DNA of 64,000 nucleotides from Tolypocladium sp. Sup5 PDA-1. Its lineage: Eukaryota; Ascomycota; Sordariomycetes; Hypocreales; Ophiocordycipitaceae. Position 1 is the stretch's first letter; every line of letters begins with the position of its first letter. The notes under the pieces are model-generated. The model searched no databases and was not told the origin of the DNA. It saw only the letters and a program-made list of their open reading frames with translations. Below, piece by piece: positions 1 to 12,311 of this stretch. The DNA is taken from assembly GCA_000750105.3 (NCBI GenBank), contig JPHH03000013.1, positions 248,001 through 312,000 on the forward strand, given 5' to 3'. The position numbers and the translations under genes were made by a program.

Positions 1-284
1 CGCAGGCCCGGCTTGCGATGATGGGCTCGCCGTGCACGCTCGTAGCAGAGGGCGGAGCTGCCCAGATCTCATCGAAGAAACCGCCTGTTTAGCACCGGCG
101 CCAGCAGAGGCTACTCGTAACGGCCACAGCGCCGGGGATGCAGTCGCGCAGCTCGAAGAGCTCCGGGGTGCCCACGCTATCCACGCCCAGTGTCGTCATC
201 GCCCGAGCTCCACCCCCTGCAGCGCCACGGCAGACGTAACCACAACAACTCTCTTTTCTCGCTGGTCATGTCACTTCTCATCGT

Positions 285-321
<37 letters not shown>

Positions 322-811
322 CTGGGCATAAGACAGATGCGTAGCCCCTCTTCTTCCTCTTCCTTGCCCGATCTTTCAATAATACCCGACCCCGGACGAA
401 TCGAGCCTACGACCCTGTGCTGCGCGACGAGAGTACCGCCTACAGGCGCACACGCGAGTCAATCAATCCTAATTAACACCTTTCATCTTGATACTTTTTC
501 TCACTGCTACGCATTCGCACGCCCAGCGACCAAAGGAAGACTAAGCTCGAGCAGAGCGACGGCTCGTCGATCGGGCCACCCAACTGAGACAGTCGAGAGC
601 CCAAGACGCACGCTAGCATCGACCCAGTCACCTGGGGCCTGTTTGCGTTCCCACAGCGCCGGCCTGTGCCTACATAACACGACCCGCGCCGCCCACCGTC
701 CGCCGCTGCTTCCCTCTTTCCCGTGAAGCACGCACGCCCGCGCAACGGGCCGCCCTCCGCCATGCCTAAGAGTAAGTGCCGTCTCCTCCGCGACAGCTAT
801 CACCAGCAGCG
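1..811. other. Upstream region and 5' leader of the SUR7-like gene
   Basis: No convincing gene is visible. The overlapping open frames on both strands lack recognisable protein character. The stretch holds a GT microsatellite and pyrimidine-rich leader sequence before the SUR7-like start. An ATG at 762 followed by a GTAAGT at 772 could be an extra mini-exon joined in frame after a 35- or 38-base intron, which is unusually short. Confidence 0.5.
287..317. repeat. (GT)n microsatellite
   Basis: This is an uninterrupted GT dinucleotide run of about 31 bases in the region upstream of the SUR7-like gene. It is a simple repeat, not a telomere (which would be TTAGGG-type in filamentous fungi). Confidence 0.95.
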
Positions 812-1587
812 ATGGCGCCGGCTCCCGTGCGCGAGCCAAAGCGGCAGCATCTGCAAGAAAGAGCTCCGTCCGCTGACTTCGCTCGCCTAGACGCCAACCT
901 CAGCCTCGCGGCCCTCGTGCTGCTCGCGGGCTCCCTCGTCATGCTCTTCTTCATCATCCTCGCCGGCGTCTCCGACTCGACGCCCCTCAACAAGACCTAC
1001 TTCCTGCAGGCCGCGACCGGCGGCATCACCGGCGCGCGCGACGTCTCCCAGTGGACCTACTTCTACATCTGCGGCCTGGACAACCGGGACTGCGGCAGCG
1101 CCCGCGCCGCGCCCCCCTTCGGCTTCGCCTGGGACGCCAACGCCGCCAACGTGCCCCCCGAGCTGATCGGCAGCTTCGACGGCGGCACCACCTCGTCCAA
1201 GTTCTACTACCTGTGGCGCTTCGGCTGGGTCTTCCTCATCCTCACCCTCTTCTTCGAGACGCTCGCCTTTTTCGCGGGCTTCCTCGCCTGCTGTGGCCGC
1301 CTGGGCGCCGCCATCTCGTACTTTGTCGCGAGCTTCGCCCTGCTGTGCTTTTCCGTCGCCGTGTCCCTGACGACGTGCGTATCTCCCCTTGCTGCTGTGT
1401 CGTGTACATCGAAAAGCTGACTGGATCTCAGCGCCACCTTTGTCCTCGCTCGCAACCAGTTCCAAGACGTGGGCCGCGACGCCAAGATCGGCAGCTACGC
1501 CTTTGGCTTTCTCTGGGGCTCCTTCGTCGCCCTCCTCATCGCCGACATCCTCTTCCTCCTCGGCATGCGCAGCGGCAAGGACCGCTC

Positions 1588-1621
<34 letters not shown>

Positions 1622-1699
1622 CGACGCTTCTGGCGCCGCAACCGCAGTACCCGCAGCCGCTCCTATGACGGCCGCCGCGTCAAGGACGAGTACTCGTAA
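812..1699 (+). CDS. SUR7/PalI-family plasma-membrane protein
   Basis: The model has two exons, 812-1374 and 1432-1699, and gives 276 residues. The 57-base intron starts GTGCGT and has a CTGAC branch point. The protein has four predicted membrane segments (about 31-52, 134-157, 165-190, 211-232). A large first extracellular loop carries a Cys pair (about 87 and 94), the claudin-like arrangement of the SUR7/PalI family. These proteins sit in eisosome or cortical patches or act in pH sensing; which role applies here is inference. The cytosolic tail has a run of about 11 glycines followed by an Arg-rich segment. The start at ATG 812 is preferred; a mini-exon from ATG 762 would add a few residues. 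The gene converges on the Pbs2 gene. Confidence 0.85.
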
Positions 1700-2546
1700 A
1701 CGCGCCCCGCCTCTCCGCCGTGACCGTCGACAAGAACACACGACAAGCGCGCGGCTCTGGCCACACAGCCAGCACATCCATTTGCATTTCCGGGGTCAGA
1801 GGCGCGGTAATGGTGCGGGATATCGGACTTGATTAATGCTCGAAGCCTCCCCCCAACCCTGTAATAACGTCATGTTTTCTCTCTCATCACGATGCCAATG
1901 ACTTGTGTACATACGAAAAGACAAGACACGGACGCTTTCACTCGTTTGGAAAACGGCTTGACAAGGTTTGAGATTATCAGCCTCGGGTTTTGGTTTTGGT
2001 GGAATCTGGATGGCGCGCCAGCACCATGGAAGCACAAAAGATGATGTTTGTAAGCACCACTACAATTAATCAATATTAATTCAGCGTCACATGTGTTATT
2101 GGAACCGTCAATGTGGCATGCAATCTCAAAGACAAGCTACCTAATCAAGTGCTGTGATGGTTTTGTATCACTTCGCTCTGTATGCGTACAGTCTCCCAAT
2201 TCCTCGTGCATTCTCTCCACCCGCTGCTCTATCCCATGGGTATGTCAAAGAACGAAGAGCAAAAAGCCCAATTCCTCCCTTTCTCGCGCAAGGTAACGCC
2301 ATGCCGTGCCTCGCCGACCGCAAGCGGCAGGCGACAGGACAACAAAGGCCCTCTCGTAGACGATGGAATGACACTGGAAAATCGCGTCCGCTCGATGGTC
2401 TGATGCTACAAAGGTGTGCCGAACAAATGCCAGCTCTGTCGGCTCATGACCGTGATAACGCCATCTTTCCTCCTGATTCACATGGCCTCCCCGCCACCAG
2501 TTCCTGTCGCCACAGAACAAGGTCGAGTCTCGTTCTTATTCCTCCA
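1700..2546. other. Convergent intergenic region
   Basis: This lies between the 3' ends of the SUR7-like gene and the Pbs2 gene. It should hold both 3' UTRs. The AT-richer patches around 2040-2100 are compatible with polyadenylation signals. No gene is seen. Confidence 0.5.
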
Positions 2547-4566
2547 TCATAACCCTTCCGGGGCCTTGTTGTGCAACGGGCTTCCAATGGGGCTGACCGA
2601 GTCCAGCGGCGCCGCGTGTAGAGCCGGTCGAGACGGACCATCCTTGCCCTGGCCCTCTTGTTTCAGCTTCAGGACCGAAGTGACCCATTCTGCCACCTCT
2701 GCGTCCTCGCTGCTCGAACCGCCCAGTTGTATCTTGCCGACCGCCTCGGCTACCTTGTCCGCCTCCTCGCCCTCCTCTGCCTCCTCCGCAATGGTCTGTG
2801 GCTTGGAGAACGACTTCAACCACGGATGCTGCAGGAGCATGGCGTACGTGGGCCGCTTCTTAGGGATCTTGTGCAGACAACCCCGAACAAAGTCCCTCGC
2901 CATCTCCGAGTATCCCTCCTTGGGCAGATCCGGAGGATCGCCTTCAACAATGGCCTGCGACCTCTGGCGTTAGACTTCTCGGGTGACTGACATGGGACAG
3001 GGGGGCTTGCAAACTCACATTCAGCTGACTGAAGATGGTGGATGACACCTCCGGAGGATACGGATAACGGCCCGTCGCGCACTCGATGATGGTTAGTCCC
3101 AGGCTCCAGATATCGCTTTGCACGCTATAAGACCCGTCCGCGTTGCCGGACTGCGCCATACCGCCGCCGGATATTCTCTCCGGTGCCATGTAGCTCTGGC
3201 ACCCAATGTTGGTTTTGGCTATGCTGGCCACCAGGTTGCCGCTGACGCCAAAGTCGCAGATTTTGATCTGCCCTCTTGTGTTGGCGAGGATGTTCGTCGG
3301 CTTGACATCGCGGTGGATGATGTTGTGGTCGTCCTTCAGAGTCTTGAGCCCCATGACTGTCGAGTAGGTGATTTTGCGCAAGATGCTCTCGGGGATGCCC
3401 CCGTCGTACATCTTATCAATGGAGCCGCCATCCATGTACTCGATGCACATGTACACGGCGCCCTCTTGGAAGAAGGCGCCGTAAAAGTCGATAATGTATG
3501 GTGACACGCATTCGTGTAATATGACCAGCTCCTTGAGGATTGTCGTGAATTTGGCGTCATCCAGCTCCAGCCGAATCTCCTTCATGGCCATGACCTTGCC
3601 CGTTGTGCCGTCGCCTCGGCCCCCGCTTGCATCGTCTTCCGCCTTCGTGGGAGACGGGTCCGAATGCGTTTGTTTTAAGCCCCGGCCTGATAGGCCTTGG
3701 CCGAATCGCGGCGCGGCTGGCTTCGCATGCTTGACTTTATACACGGTGCCGTAGTTGCCTTTGCCAAGCTCGTCCAGCTTTTCCACCTCGTCGAGAGAGA
3801 TGCTAAAGGTCTGTCCGTTGGCAAAGTTGACACCTGTACGCGTGATCGTGGCGGCTCCGTCGAACGTTATCCACCCCTTCTCCGCGTCGATATACTGCTT
3901 GTAGTCGTCCAGCTTCGAGCCATGCCCAGAGCCGTTAGTCTTCTGATCGCCAGGCTTTTCACCGGTGATATCTGACAGCTTGAACCCCCCGGGAGAGGGG
4001 GTGGTGCCACCGCCGCCCATGTCTGGAAGCTTCATCCCTATGCCACCCAGCTTGTTGGCTCTCCTCTGACTGAGCGAAGGCGTCGACAACGACGGCGCGG
4101 ACTTGGGGTGCGGTCCCGGGCCGGGACGCTGCAACGCCGGGGGCATTCGAAGACCACCGGGGAAGCCATTAGATCCAGGTCCGGGGGGAACTGGCGCGGG
4201 TGAGGTGGGCGAACTGGTCGTGGGCGTCAGGCCCTTTTGCATCCGCTCTTGATGCAGCGCTCGCGCCCGCGCCATGACACTGTTGTCCATAGCCATGCCC
4301 CCAGCGAAAGGGGTCGACAGTTGGGCGGGATTTCGAGCTCTTCCCAAGACGCCCCGCGGCGTCGAATTCGGATTCATATTGTGAGGATCGGAAACTGATC
4401 GTAGGGACGGCATTCGCTTGTGATTTTCCAACGGGTTCTCGGTGTAGGATTCATAGGGCGTCCCAGCGTCAGAATCATCGTCAGCACCTGGAGATGCGGG
4501 ATGCTGCAGGTCCCTGGGTTCGCACGTCTCGTCCGGCGTGGCCGGGATCGAGTCGGAGCCGCTCAT
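2547..4566 (-). CDS. PBS2: Pbs2-type MAP kinase kinase of the HOG osmostress pathway
   Basis: The exons are 4566-3019 and 2954-2547 (651 residues), with a 64-base GTGAGT intron. The dual-specificity kinase activates the Hog1 MAPK in osmotic and other stress signalling (OS-5 in Neurospora). The N-terminus of about 260 residues is Pro/Ser-rich and disordered. The kinase domain shows the glycine loop at about 268-275, the ATP lysine near 329, HRD at 418-420, DFG at 438-440 and the activation-loop SIAKT at 448-452 with its two phospho-acceptors. GCQSYMAPERI is Pbs2-like, unlike the Mkk1 or Ste7 forms. A low-complexity insert of about 40 residues lies between the glycine loop and the ATP lysine, as I recall for other filamentous fungi. 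The acidic C-terminal tail is intact. Confidence 0.95.
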
Positions 4567-6199
4567 GGCGGGCCACGGAATGGAGGCTGCTGCGCGGAGC
4601 TACGGTCCAGACCGGATGGAGGAACCGGTTCCTCGGAGACGGCAGCGTCCTAGACCATGCGACGCGGATGTGCCGATCGGTCGAGGGGAAAGACGGCGAC
4701 GTCGCTGTGGAAAGCGAGCGGGGGAGCAAAGAGTTGCGTCGCGGGGGGTGGTTCGGATACGCCGCTGCTAATGTGTGGCTCGGTGCGGTACGGACCGGGC
4801 GCGGTAACTTTCTCGTATCGGGCGCAGGCTGGCAAATTGCGGAGCTGCGAGCTTATTAAACTTTGAGGCGGCAACCGTTGAATCTGCAACCGGACGCCGT
4901 TGGGCGAGAAGCGGCGCAGCTTGCGCTCTGGCGATGAGGAACAGCGACTTCGAGGGTCCAAGACAATGCGTGACGCTGGGGGACCGAGGCAATCTGTCCA
5001 GAGGAAAATTGTTAGCGGGGATGCGCGTCGTGGCCAGTGGTGGTGTTGTTGCGGGACGCCCGACATGGGCAGTCTCGAAGAGTTTACGGATAGTCCCCTC
5101 TGGACTCCTGGAGAGCCACGGTGGAGACCCGCCTTGTATCGAGCAAGCACAGACAAGACGAAAGCAGAAGTCGGCGGAAGATGCGAGATGGCAATGGCGT
5201 ACTTCGAGGTCCACATGCAACGGAGTCGACTCACCCGTCAACAGGTTTCCAGGTTGGCGGCGCCGGCAAGCTTTCGATGGCTGCGGGGCAGGCAGAGGTG
5301 GCCGTGTGACGAGGTCGAGGGACGTTCGGTGAAGACGGCGGCCGCAGCCTATCGAGACTGGAGGCTATGTAGCAGTCGTCGTGCAAACCGAGAAGGGCTG
5401 CCTCGCGGTGGAAGTGGATGGCAGGCGGTGGTGGGAGATGGAGGTGATGAAAGTGTTGCGCCACGAACAGGTTGGGACGCGTATGGCTGAGGTGCACTGG
5501 ACGCTGTACGTACAGTACATAGGTACCTGCAGGTGCAGAACCTTGGAAGCCCTGGCAAGCTGGCGAGGCCAAGAGCTAGGGGAGCTGCAGCCGCAGTTGA
5601 AGCCACCGAGATTTGCACTGGCCACATCGCTGGCCACTGGCGGCGCAGAGAGTCGCACCCTCCCGTCCGGAGCAGATGCGCCAGTAACGCTAGAAAAGTG
5701 GCCAGTCTGTGGTCCTGGCAATCTCGAAGCCTTGCTGCGAGGTGCTTCGATGCGATGTGGTGATGTCAGCAGCGCGCATCGTGATCCACGACCTCCGTAC
5801 ACGTCTTTTGCGGCCTGGACAGGGGTCAGAACCTGGCAAATGAAATTGGCTGTATTGATGTATTCTGACCATTTACGCGTCGGCCTTGAGCGCCGCGCGG
5901 GGAAGCTTGAAGATTGCTGGGATCGGCCTTGTGATGACGTTGGAGAGTTGGGGGGCGATGAGGACGGCATGCGATGTACGGCACCGCCCGCGACACTCCT
6001 GCCGGCTGGTGCTCCTCGTCCAATAAGCTGTTCGCGGTAGCTGTACAACTACAGCCTGTGTCCTGTGATTGCGGATGAAGACCCGGTAGGCCTTTTCAAC
6101 GATGCCACTCCATCTCTCAGTAACCGTTCCGCGGCTGCAGCGCTTCATCCTGCCTACACCCGCAGTGGAGGGTAGGCAATATTTGTTCTCTTAATTTTC
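4567..6199. other. Upstream region of the Pbs2 gene
   Basis: About 1.6 kb of GC-rich DNA lies between the Pbs2 start and a decayed transcription-factor gene. Several open frames overlap on both strands (for example 5381-6040), but their composition and lack of motifs argue against coding. It probably holds the Pbs2 promoter and 5' leader. Confidence 0.5.
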
Positions 6200-7774
6200 T
6201 TAAATCCGCCAATCATCTAAATCATCAAGTACTCGTACATTGCCAATTCCATCATGCCTCGAGTACAAGCAGTAAACACCCGGCCCGCCGGCTAGAACCT
6301 CGGCCAGCCATTCATCGGTTCCAACATGCACGGTATCGTCTGTTAAATACGCCCTGGCGGCTTGCTCCTCGCGCTCTTCGGGCGCCATCCTGGCACCGGT
6401 GCAGGCCCGAAGAATGGGCGCCATCCGGGGAAGCTGCGCGAAGAGGTCGTCCCGGGCTTGAGGCTCCGCTTCCCTGTAGGCGATGCCGCTGCTCCCTGGC
6501 CACGATGAACGTCTAGTTGTTCTCGGGCCCGCACAGTCTCCTGAGCGAGCAGCAGCAGGCGCACCTGCAGGGCAAACGCCTCGTCGGTCGGGCAATCCTT
6601 ATTAGCAGTGACGGCACGCAGATGCTCCTCCATCCGAGGAGTCCACCGTACGGCGTCAATCTACGCAAAGTAAGACGAGATACTACCATCAGTCAGCGGG
6701 TTAGTCTTGCTCCATATATGTCAGAGCAGGCATATGGATAGGAATAAAACACCCAAGGGCAGCTCGTTACCGCTCGAGGAGAGGCAGTCCAGTCTCCATG
6801 CTCGCGACGTGGACCCGAAAAGGACATTGAAAGTCAGGGACAAAAGGCCCAATCATGTGTTCGCCGGGCGGCAGCGGCTTGTTCAGGCCAAGGTCGTAGA
6901 CCATGGACATGGCCATCATCATCAGACGAGACAGCGTCTCGGCCTTGTTGAGGAAGTGGTCGGAGCCCCATGCCACATATATCAGCAGCCCGAGCAGCAG
7001 GTCGAGGCTCGACCGGTTCTAACGAGGGACTCCTGAGCCAGCATCTCCTTTAGCTCCCCCCCGCGCTCGACTCGGTGCTGTATTGAGGTAGACGATACGG
7101 CGATAATGGCGCGGAGGAAGAAAGGCCGCTCCTCGCGTAGCCGCGCGGTCGTCGGGCCAGGCGCCAGATGGACTAAAACACACACGACCGAAAGTCGACG
7201 AGATAGCTCTCGGTCTCGTCGGCCGATGGCTTATACGGGTGCGCGCCGGTGTTGACGGCGCGAGGTGTATATGTAGGCGCCGGTGAGCGTGATGAGGACG
7301 TCAACGGGGGCGAACCGACCGTCTATGTCGGCACCGCGCCGCTATTAATAGAGTGAGCGGTAGAGCTCGATAACGAACTTAGTGTTACTGCGGCACTAGG
7401 CAATAGCAGCTGCCCCTAGCTAGCTATATCCTACTAGTCAAGAACCCTACGCAGGGCCGCCAAGGAGTCGCCCGAGTTGCAGACGGACTACAAGAGGGAG
7501 ACGATAGTATCGAGCTTGCCCTCGAGCTACGCCATCTGGGCAGTTGAGTCCTGGTTCATCTGGCCACTGCGCTTGCGCTTGCGAACCGAGTCGGCCGGCC
7601 GGCATTGTTTGTTCAAGCGATGGCATCTTCAAATTCCCATCGCTACCTGTTTCAAGCGAGCTTGGATCACCACCAACCGACCAGACTCACTCACCTTTCG
7701 CAGCCGTCGCCGTAGCAATGCAGACAGGCCTGGCCGTAGGGGGCCGATTGGCGCAGGGCCTCTCTCCCGTCCAT
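6200..7774 (-). pseudogene. Decayed Zn2Cys6 fungal transcription factor
   Basis: Collinear fragments of a C6 zinc-cluster regulator run along the minus strand. Exon 1 (7774-7695) starts MDGREALRQ and has PYGQACLHCY. A 68-base intron is followed at 7626 by CHRLNKQCRPADSVRKRKRS. The middle of the zinc cluster, between the CxxC pair and the next CxxC, is missing. The linker is broken by TAG codons at 7529-7527 and 7490-7488. The fungal-specific TF domain follows in pieces: a LREERPFF segment (about 7150), a frameshift near 7020, then WGSDHFLNKAETLSRLMM (about 6975) to 6767. An EEHLRAVTANKDCPTDEAF segment (about 6630) is preceded by another TAG where Gln is expected. At least one more frameshift precedes the end near 6200. 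It is not functional as read; the family match is by motif recognition. Confidence 0.85.
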
Positions 7775-8021
7775 GCCGGTTACATGTACGACGAGAATCG
7801 GTGAACTGGCGCCTTGGACTGCACGCTATCTGGCCTGGGGTGGAGGTTGCGGATTCCGTGTAAGGAGTCGGGACTTGAGACCTGTGCTCCGGCGGAATCC
7901 TGTCAGCCCGTCGTCATAAGAGCGGACTTTGATGGCCGAAATCCGACGTCAAAGTCACATTTGTTGGCCCTGGCCTTTTGGCCCTGTCAAATCAACGAGC
8001 TTCCATCCTTGGCGGTTGGCC

Positions 8022-8044
8022 TACTTCGTACTCCGTACGAAGTA
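8022..8044. other. Cluster of three overlapping TACNNNGTA near-palindromes
   Basis: TACTTCGTA, TACTCCGTA and TACGAAGTA overlap by two bases each. The same words recur singly elsewhere in intergenic DNA of this window (see findings). The function is unknown. Confidence 0.7.
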
Positions 8045-9532
8045 CGGTCCCCAGGATCCACACGGACCATTCCTTGTCCATGTGGGTACGTTCTCGGCCC
8101 CACTTGGACCGACTTTCGGGATTCCGGCTCCGACTCCGTGTAAGATGCCGGAGGGCTGCGAATCCATGTCCGCAGCAATCAGAGCCTCCATTACGGTGGA
8201 AATGAATGGACACTAGAGCGCTATGTATGGCCCAGGGCATTACCGCACCGGAAAGTGCATAATCGCGCCAAGTAGCAGTGAGGTGTGACAAAGCAAAGAT
8301 TTGATGTCCGGCCAGCAGTTTAAAACCCGTCTACTCAACCCCCGGGCACATTGAATTGTCATGAGTCGTGACACTTGAGCAGCAGACTATGGCCGAGGAA
8401 GCGCCGCAAACGCTTCTAATGCCTATAGTACGGATTAGAGAGTAGGTAATATTCGCAAAATGCTATACACCTACTCGTATACGGGAAGGTGACTGCTCCG
8501 AGGCGACACAAGTGGTGGACCAATACTTACAAGTATCAGTCGATTTCTCGCACAAACGGCAGTTCCCCGATGCTGCAAACGACGGCTCGATATGGCACCC
8601 ATCTCCTTCTCGAGGGTAGGCGACATGGCCGACTGTGGATGAGTTGGCATCCGATTTGCTGATCTCGGGGATATTCTGTCTTGGCAAAGTGGACAAGGTG
8701 GACTAGGCAGGGGCTGGGGCCGGGGCCAGGGTCGCGCCAGGAGCTGGATCCGATATAATATTAATACTGCAGCAACACGGCACATGCAGAACGCGAGTTG
8801 GCCAACCCTGGATCTCAGAGTGTTGAGACGGCAGTCAATCTCCGTGCAACGGCCGAGTCAATGACACGACTGGCCTCGACGCTTCATGTACGGAGTAACT
8901 TTCGGAATGATGCCAATTATAGCTGTTCTTCATCCTGAAGCTGCTGCATCGCTTTGGGCCAAGCATCCTCCTCCCCAGAGTCGGAGGCCTGCAAAGGAGG
9001 ATCGTCAGTGCTCGAAACAACGACCCCCTCTCGGCGTTATACAGGCCCGTATGTTTCACGTTTCAATTACAACTAACTACAAAGTACTGAGTACACCGCT
9101 AAATCCGATGCATTCGTGCTGCATCCGTTGCCGTCTCCCCGCAATCGCTACGGCTGCTACAACGATATGATGGCAGCCGAGAATGCAAGCGCCTCCGTTC
9201 TCGAACCATGGCTCGGCTCGCCTCCAGCCACCATCAATTGCCCAACTGGCTCAATCGCTCAGCTGGACCTGCACGGAGGGTATCACCTCATCGGCCATGT
9301 TCCAGTTGTCATCATGCTGCTTGCCTGGTGACGGCCGGCACGGCTTGGCGCTGCGATTGATAAGTCGATAGCCGACGGCTCGCGGTGGAGTCATGATTCG
9401 CAGTTGCAGCTTACCCGCTTCGTGCAACCAACCCGACCAGCAGCCGTGGCCGTTTCGGGGACACATGGCGTCGTTGGTGCAGCTGGCGGCCAATGTGATC
9501 CGCGAGCCACGGACGCTAGACGTCAATCAGGG

Positions 9533-9561
9533 TGTTGGACGTTGGACGTTGGATGCTGGAT
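9533..9561. repeat. Short tandem 7-mer repeat
   Basis: Four successive 7-base units (GTTGGAC twice, then GTTGGAT and GCTGGAT) lie in the intergenic region. It is a minor low-complexity array with no evident role. Confidence 0.7.
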
Positions 9562-10489
9562 GCCTCTGCCAGGCTCTGGCAGGCTAGCCCGACCAACAAG
9601 CCACGAGTCTGCCCCAGTGCCTTGGCCTGAAGTGGTGCGCGCATGGGCGCAACTGGCCCTCTGGTTGGCTGGGTTCGCCATCCTGCTTCAGGTGCTATCC
9701 AGCCGCGCTATCACGCAGTGACGCAGCCACACCGTCAGCTCAGTGGCCCTGGGCTGGGGTGTCGCGGCCTCCATGCCTCCCTCCGCCTGCAGGCCTGCAA
9801 CGGGACGCGCTGCAGCTCCAGCCTCCAGCGCTCCAGCTGCTGCCTCACCACTGCCGGAGGCGTGCCTCGCTGCTTCGCCTCTTTTCGCCTCCCGGACCTT
9901 GCTGGTTTCGCAAACTCTCTCCTCCGCCAACAGGCCGTAAGAAAACTCCACCAGCCATGGCACCTCTGGGCCTCAACCGTGTCTCAACATGACGCCGTCG
10001 CCACCAGTGCAACACCGCCTGCGTCTCCCCTCCGCAGCGGGCCAGTCCTGAGATAAGGTACTCCCCTCCGGGCCTGCTCTCGTCCAGGCCTCCTCCCTGT
10101 GTCACCACCGACCGCGCTCACCAGTGTCACCACCCGCGATTCATCAAAACCACCGTGTCTTGGCGCTGCGCTGGCTGCTTTGCCTGCAACCTAACCTGCA
10201 GCTCGCGACGCACTGAGCCCGTCCGTTCGCACGCAATTCCCCCCAACCACCGCCCCGTTGGTCGATGCCGCTCGACTTACTTTTAAGGTTATTCCAGCGA
10301 TAATCCTTCTTCTGACTCCGACCCGAGCGGCGATACTAAAAAGCGACCGCGGAACCGCCGACCCGTCTCCATCGAAGCCTTCTCGAACCCTCCCTTCTCT
10401 TCTTCTTCCTCTTCCTCTCCCTCTAGTCGCCTCTTCCCTCTCCATCCTCGCGAACAAGCGCCACAACATCTGTCCACGACCGCCTATTG

Positions 10490-12311
10490 ATGGCTTCTGC
10501 GGGCGCCTTCCCGGGGCCGACTTCGTTTCGCCTGGCGAAGCTTGCCCAGGATGCCTACGACTACCCCATGAGGGTCTTTCAGGCCCCTCCTGAGGCTCAC
10601 CCGTCCATCCCTCACCTATCCCTTCTCGTCTTCGAGGCGGTGTTGGAAGTCGTGTGCGTGAGTTTGCCAGGCTACATCATTGCCCGGCTGGGCCACTTCG
10701 ATGCCGACAAGCAAAAGTTCCTGGCCAACCTCAACGTAATGCTCTTCACGCCATGCCTCAGTACGTCGCCCATCTGCCTGTCCCTTTCCCGTCTCCGGGA
10801 GTCGAGCTAATTGTGCCGCCCAACAGTCTTCACCAAGCTAGCCTCCCAACTCAACGCCGACAAGCTCTCCGATCTCGCCATCATCCCCGCCATCTTCGTC
10901 GTTCAGACCCTGGTCTCCTGGATAGTGTCCACGTTGGTCGCCAAGGTATTCAGGTTCAACCGTCGGGCCTCCAACTTTGTCACTGCCATGGGCGTCTTTG
11001 GAAACTCCAACTCCCTGCCCATCTCCCTTGTCCTGTCGCTGTCCCAGACCATCAAGGGACTCCACTGGGACAGGATCCCTGGCGACAACGACGATGAAGT
11101 CGGCGCCAGAGGCATTCTATATCTCCTCATCTTCCAGCAGCTTGGCCAGCTTGTCCGATGGAGTTGGGGATACCACGTGCTGCTGGCTCCCAAGGACAAG
11201 TACCCTGAGTATGAGCAGCAGATTGCTGAAGAGGGCCAATTCCGGTACGGAGAGGACCACGACGAAGACGAAGCGCAGGGACTCATCGACGGCCTCGACG
11301 GGGACACGGAAGACGACGAGGATCGTAGTGTGGACTCGCGCACCTACGTGCCCGCTGGCCGGACCCCAGTCGTGGGGACGTCGAGAGCATCCATGGCCGA
11401 CTCTAGCGACGACGACGAGTTCGCCCCCAAGAAGCGGTTGTCGAATGGCCAGGCGGCGCTCAAGGGCGATCAGCCCGCCATCAACGGCAATGATTCCAAC
11501 AACCTTGCCTTCCCCCGCATCGGCAGTGAGAACGGCGACGTGGCCAAGGCGGACGGAGCCTGGGCTCGCGCCAAGCTGTCGGTCGCTAAAAAGGCCGGTT
11601 CGCTCAGATTCCGAATCGCCAGGTCCCTCTGCCGCCTCTACCAGCGCCTACCCAGACCTCTCCAGCTGACTCTGTCATTCTTGGCGACGGTCGGCAGAAA
11701 GCTGGGCAACTTCGTTTGGGAGTTCATGAACCCTCCCCTGTGGGCCATGTTGATCGCTGTACTGGTTGCTTCGATTCCCGCACTGCAGACGCTGTTCTTC
11801 GAAGAGGGTTCATTCGTGAACAACAGTGTGACCAACGCCATCAAGTCTAGCGGCGGAGTCGCAGTGCCTCTGATCTTGGTTGTTCTCGGAGCCAACCTGG
11901 CGCGGAACACGATGGCACACAACGATGACCACGACCCCGAGGAGGACCAGATCGGCACGAAGCTTCTCGTCGCGTCGCTGCTGAGTCGCATGCTCCTGCC
12001 AACCATGATCATGGCGCCCATTCTGGCTGTGACGGCAAAGTATTTGCCCATCAGCATCCTCGACGATCCGATTTTCATTGTTGTTTGCTTCCTCCTCACC
12101 GGCGCACCCAGTGCGCTGCAACTGGCACAGATTTGCCAGATTAATAACGTGTACGAAAAGACCATGGGACGAATCCTCTTCCAGAGCTACGTGATATGGT
12201 AAGTTTTCGTGTTTCAATGTGTGAGAACAGACACTAACACACCTTAGGATTCTTCCATCCACCCTCGTTCTCGTCATGATGGCTCTCGAAGTGGTCGAGT
12301 GGGCCACGTAG
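10490..12311 (+). CDS. Auxin efflux carrier family (Mem_trans) transporter, Ecm3-like
   Basis: The exons are 10490-10760, 10827-12198 and 12248-12311 (568 residues). Both introns (66 and 49 bases) have good GTACGT/GTAAGT donors and keep the frame. An N-terminal bundle of hydrophobic helices is followed by a long acidic, Ser-rich cytosolic loop (roughly residues 190-340). A C-terminal helix bundle ends close to the stop. This is the layout of the fungal branch of the PIN-like/Mem_trans family, which includes yeast Ecm3. I recognise the segment around GLHWDRIPGDNDDEVGARG as typical of that branch. The substrate is unknown; yeast members are intracellular membrane proteins of unclear function. 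The gene is transcribed away from the decayed C6 gene and towards the PPOX-like gene. Confidence 0.85.

Larger units (their letters stand above)
7775..10489. other. Long intergenic region before the auxin-carrier-like gene
   Basis: About 2.7 kb shows no convincing gene on either strand. The short open frames change frame often and have no motifs. It contains a cluster of three overlapping near-palindromes (8022-8044), a short tandem 7-mer array (9533-9561) and CT-rich DNA from about 9880 to 10480. The CT-rich part is probably the promoter and long 5' leader of the downstream transporter gene. Confidence 0.5.

Noticed and set aside
287..317. GT repeat near the window edge as a telomere or subtelomere sign
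   Set aside because: Fungal telomeres are TTAGGG-type; this is an ordinary microsatellite.
887..1777. A 296-codon minus-strand open frame over the SUR7-like gene
   Set aside because: It consists of Ala/Glu-rich low complexity caused by the GC-rich sense gene.
5381..6040. Overlapping open frames of about 220 codons on both strands upstream of Pbs2
   Set aside because: No motif, no splice pattern, and neither strand looks protein-like.
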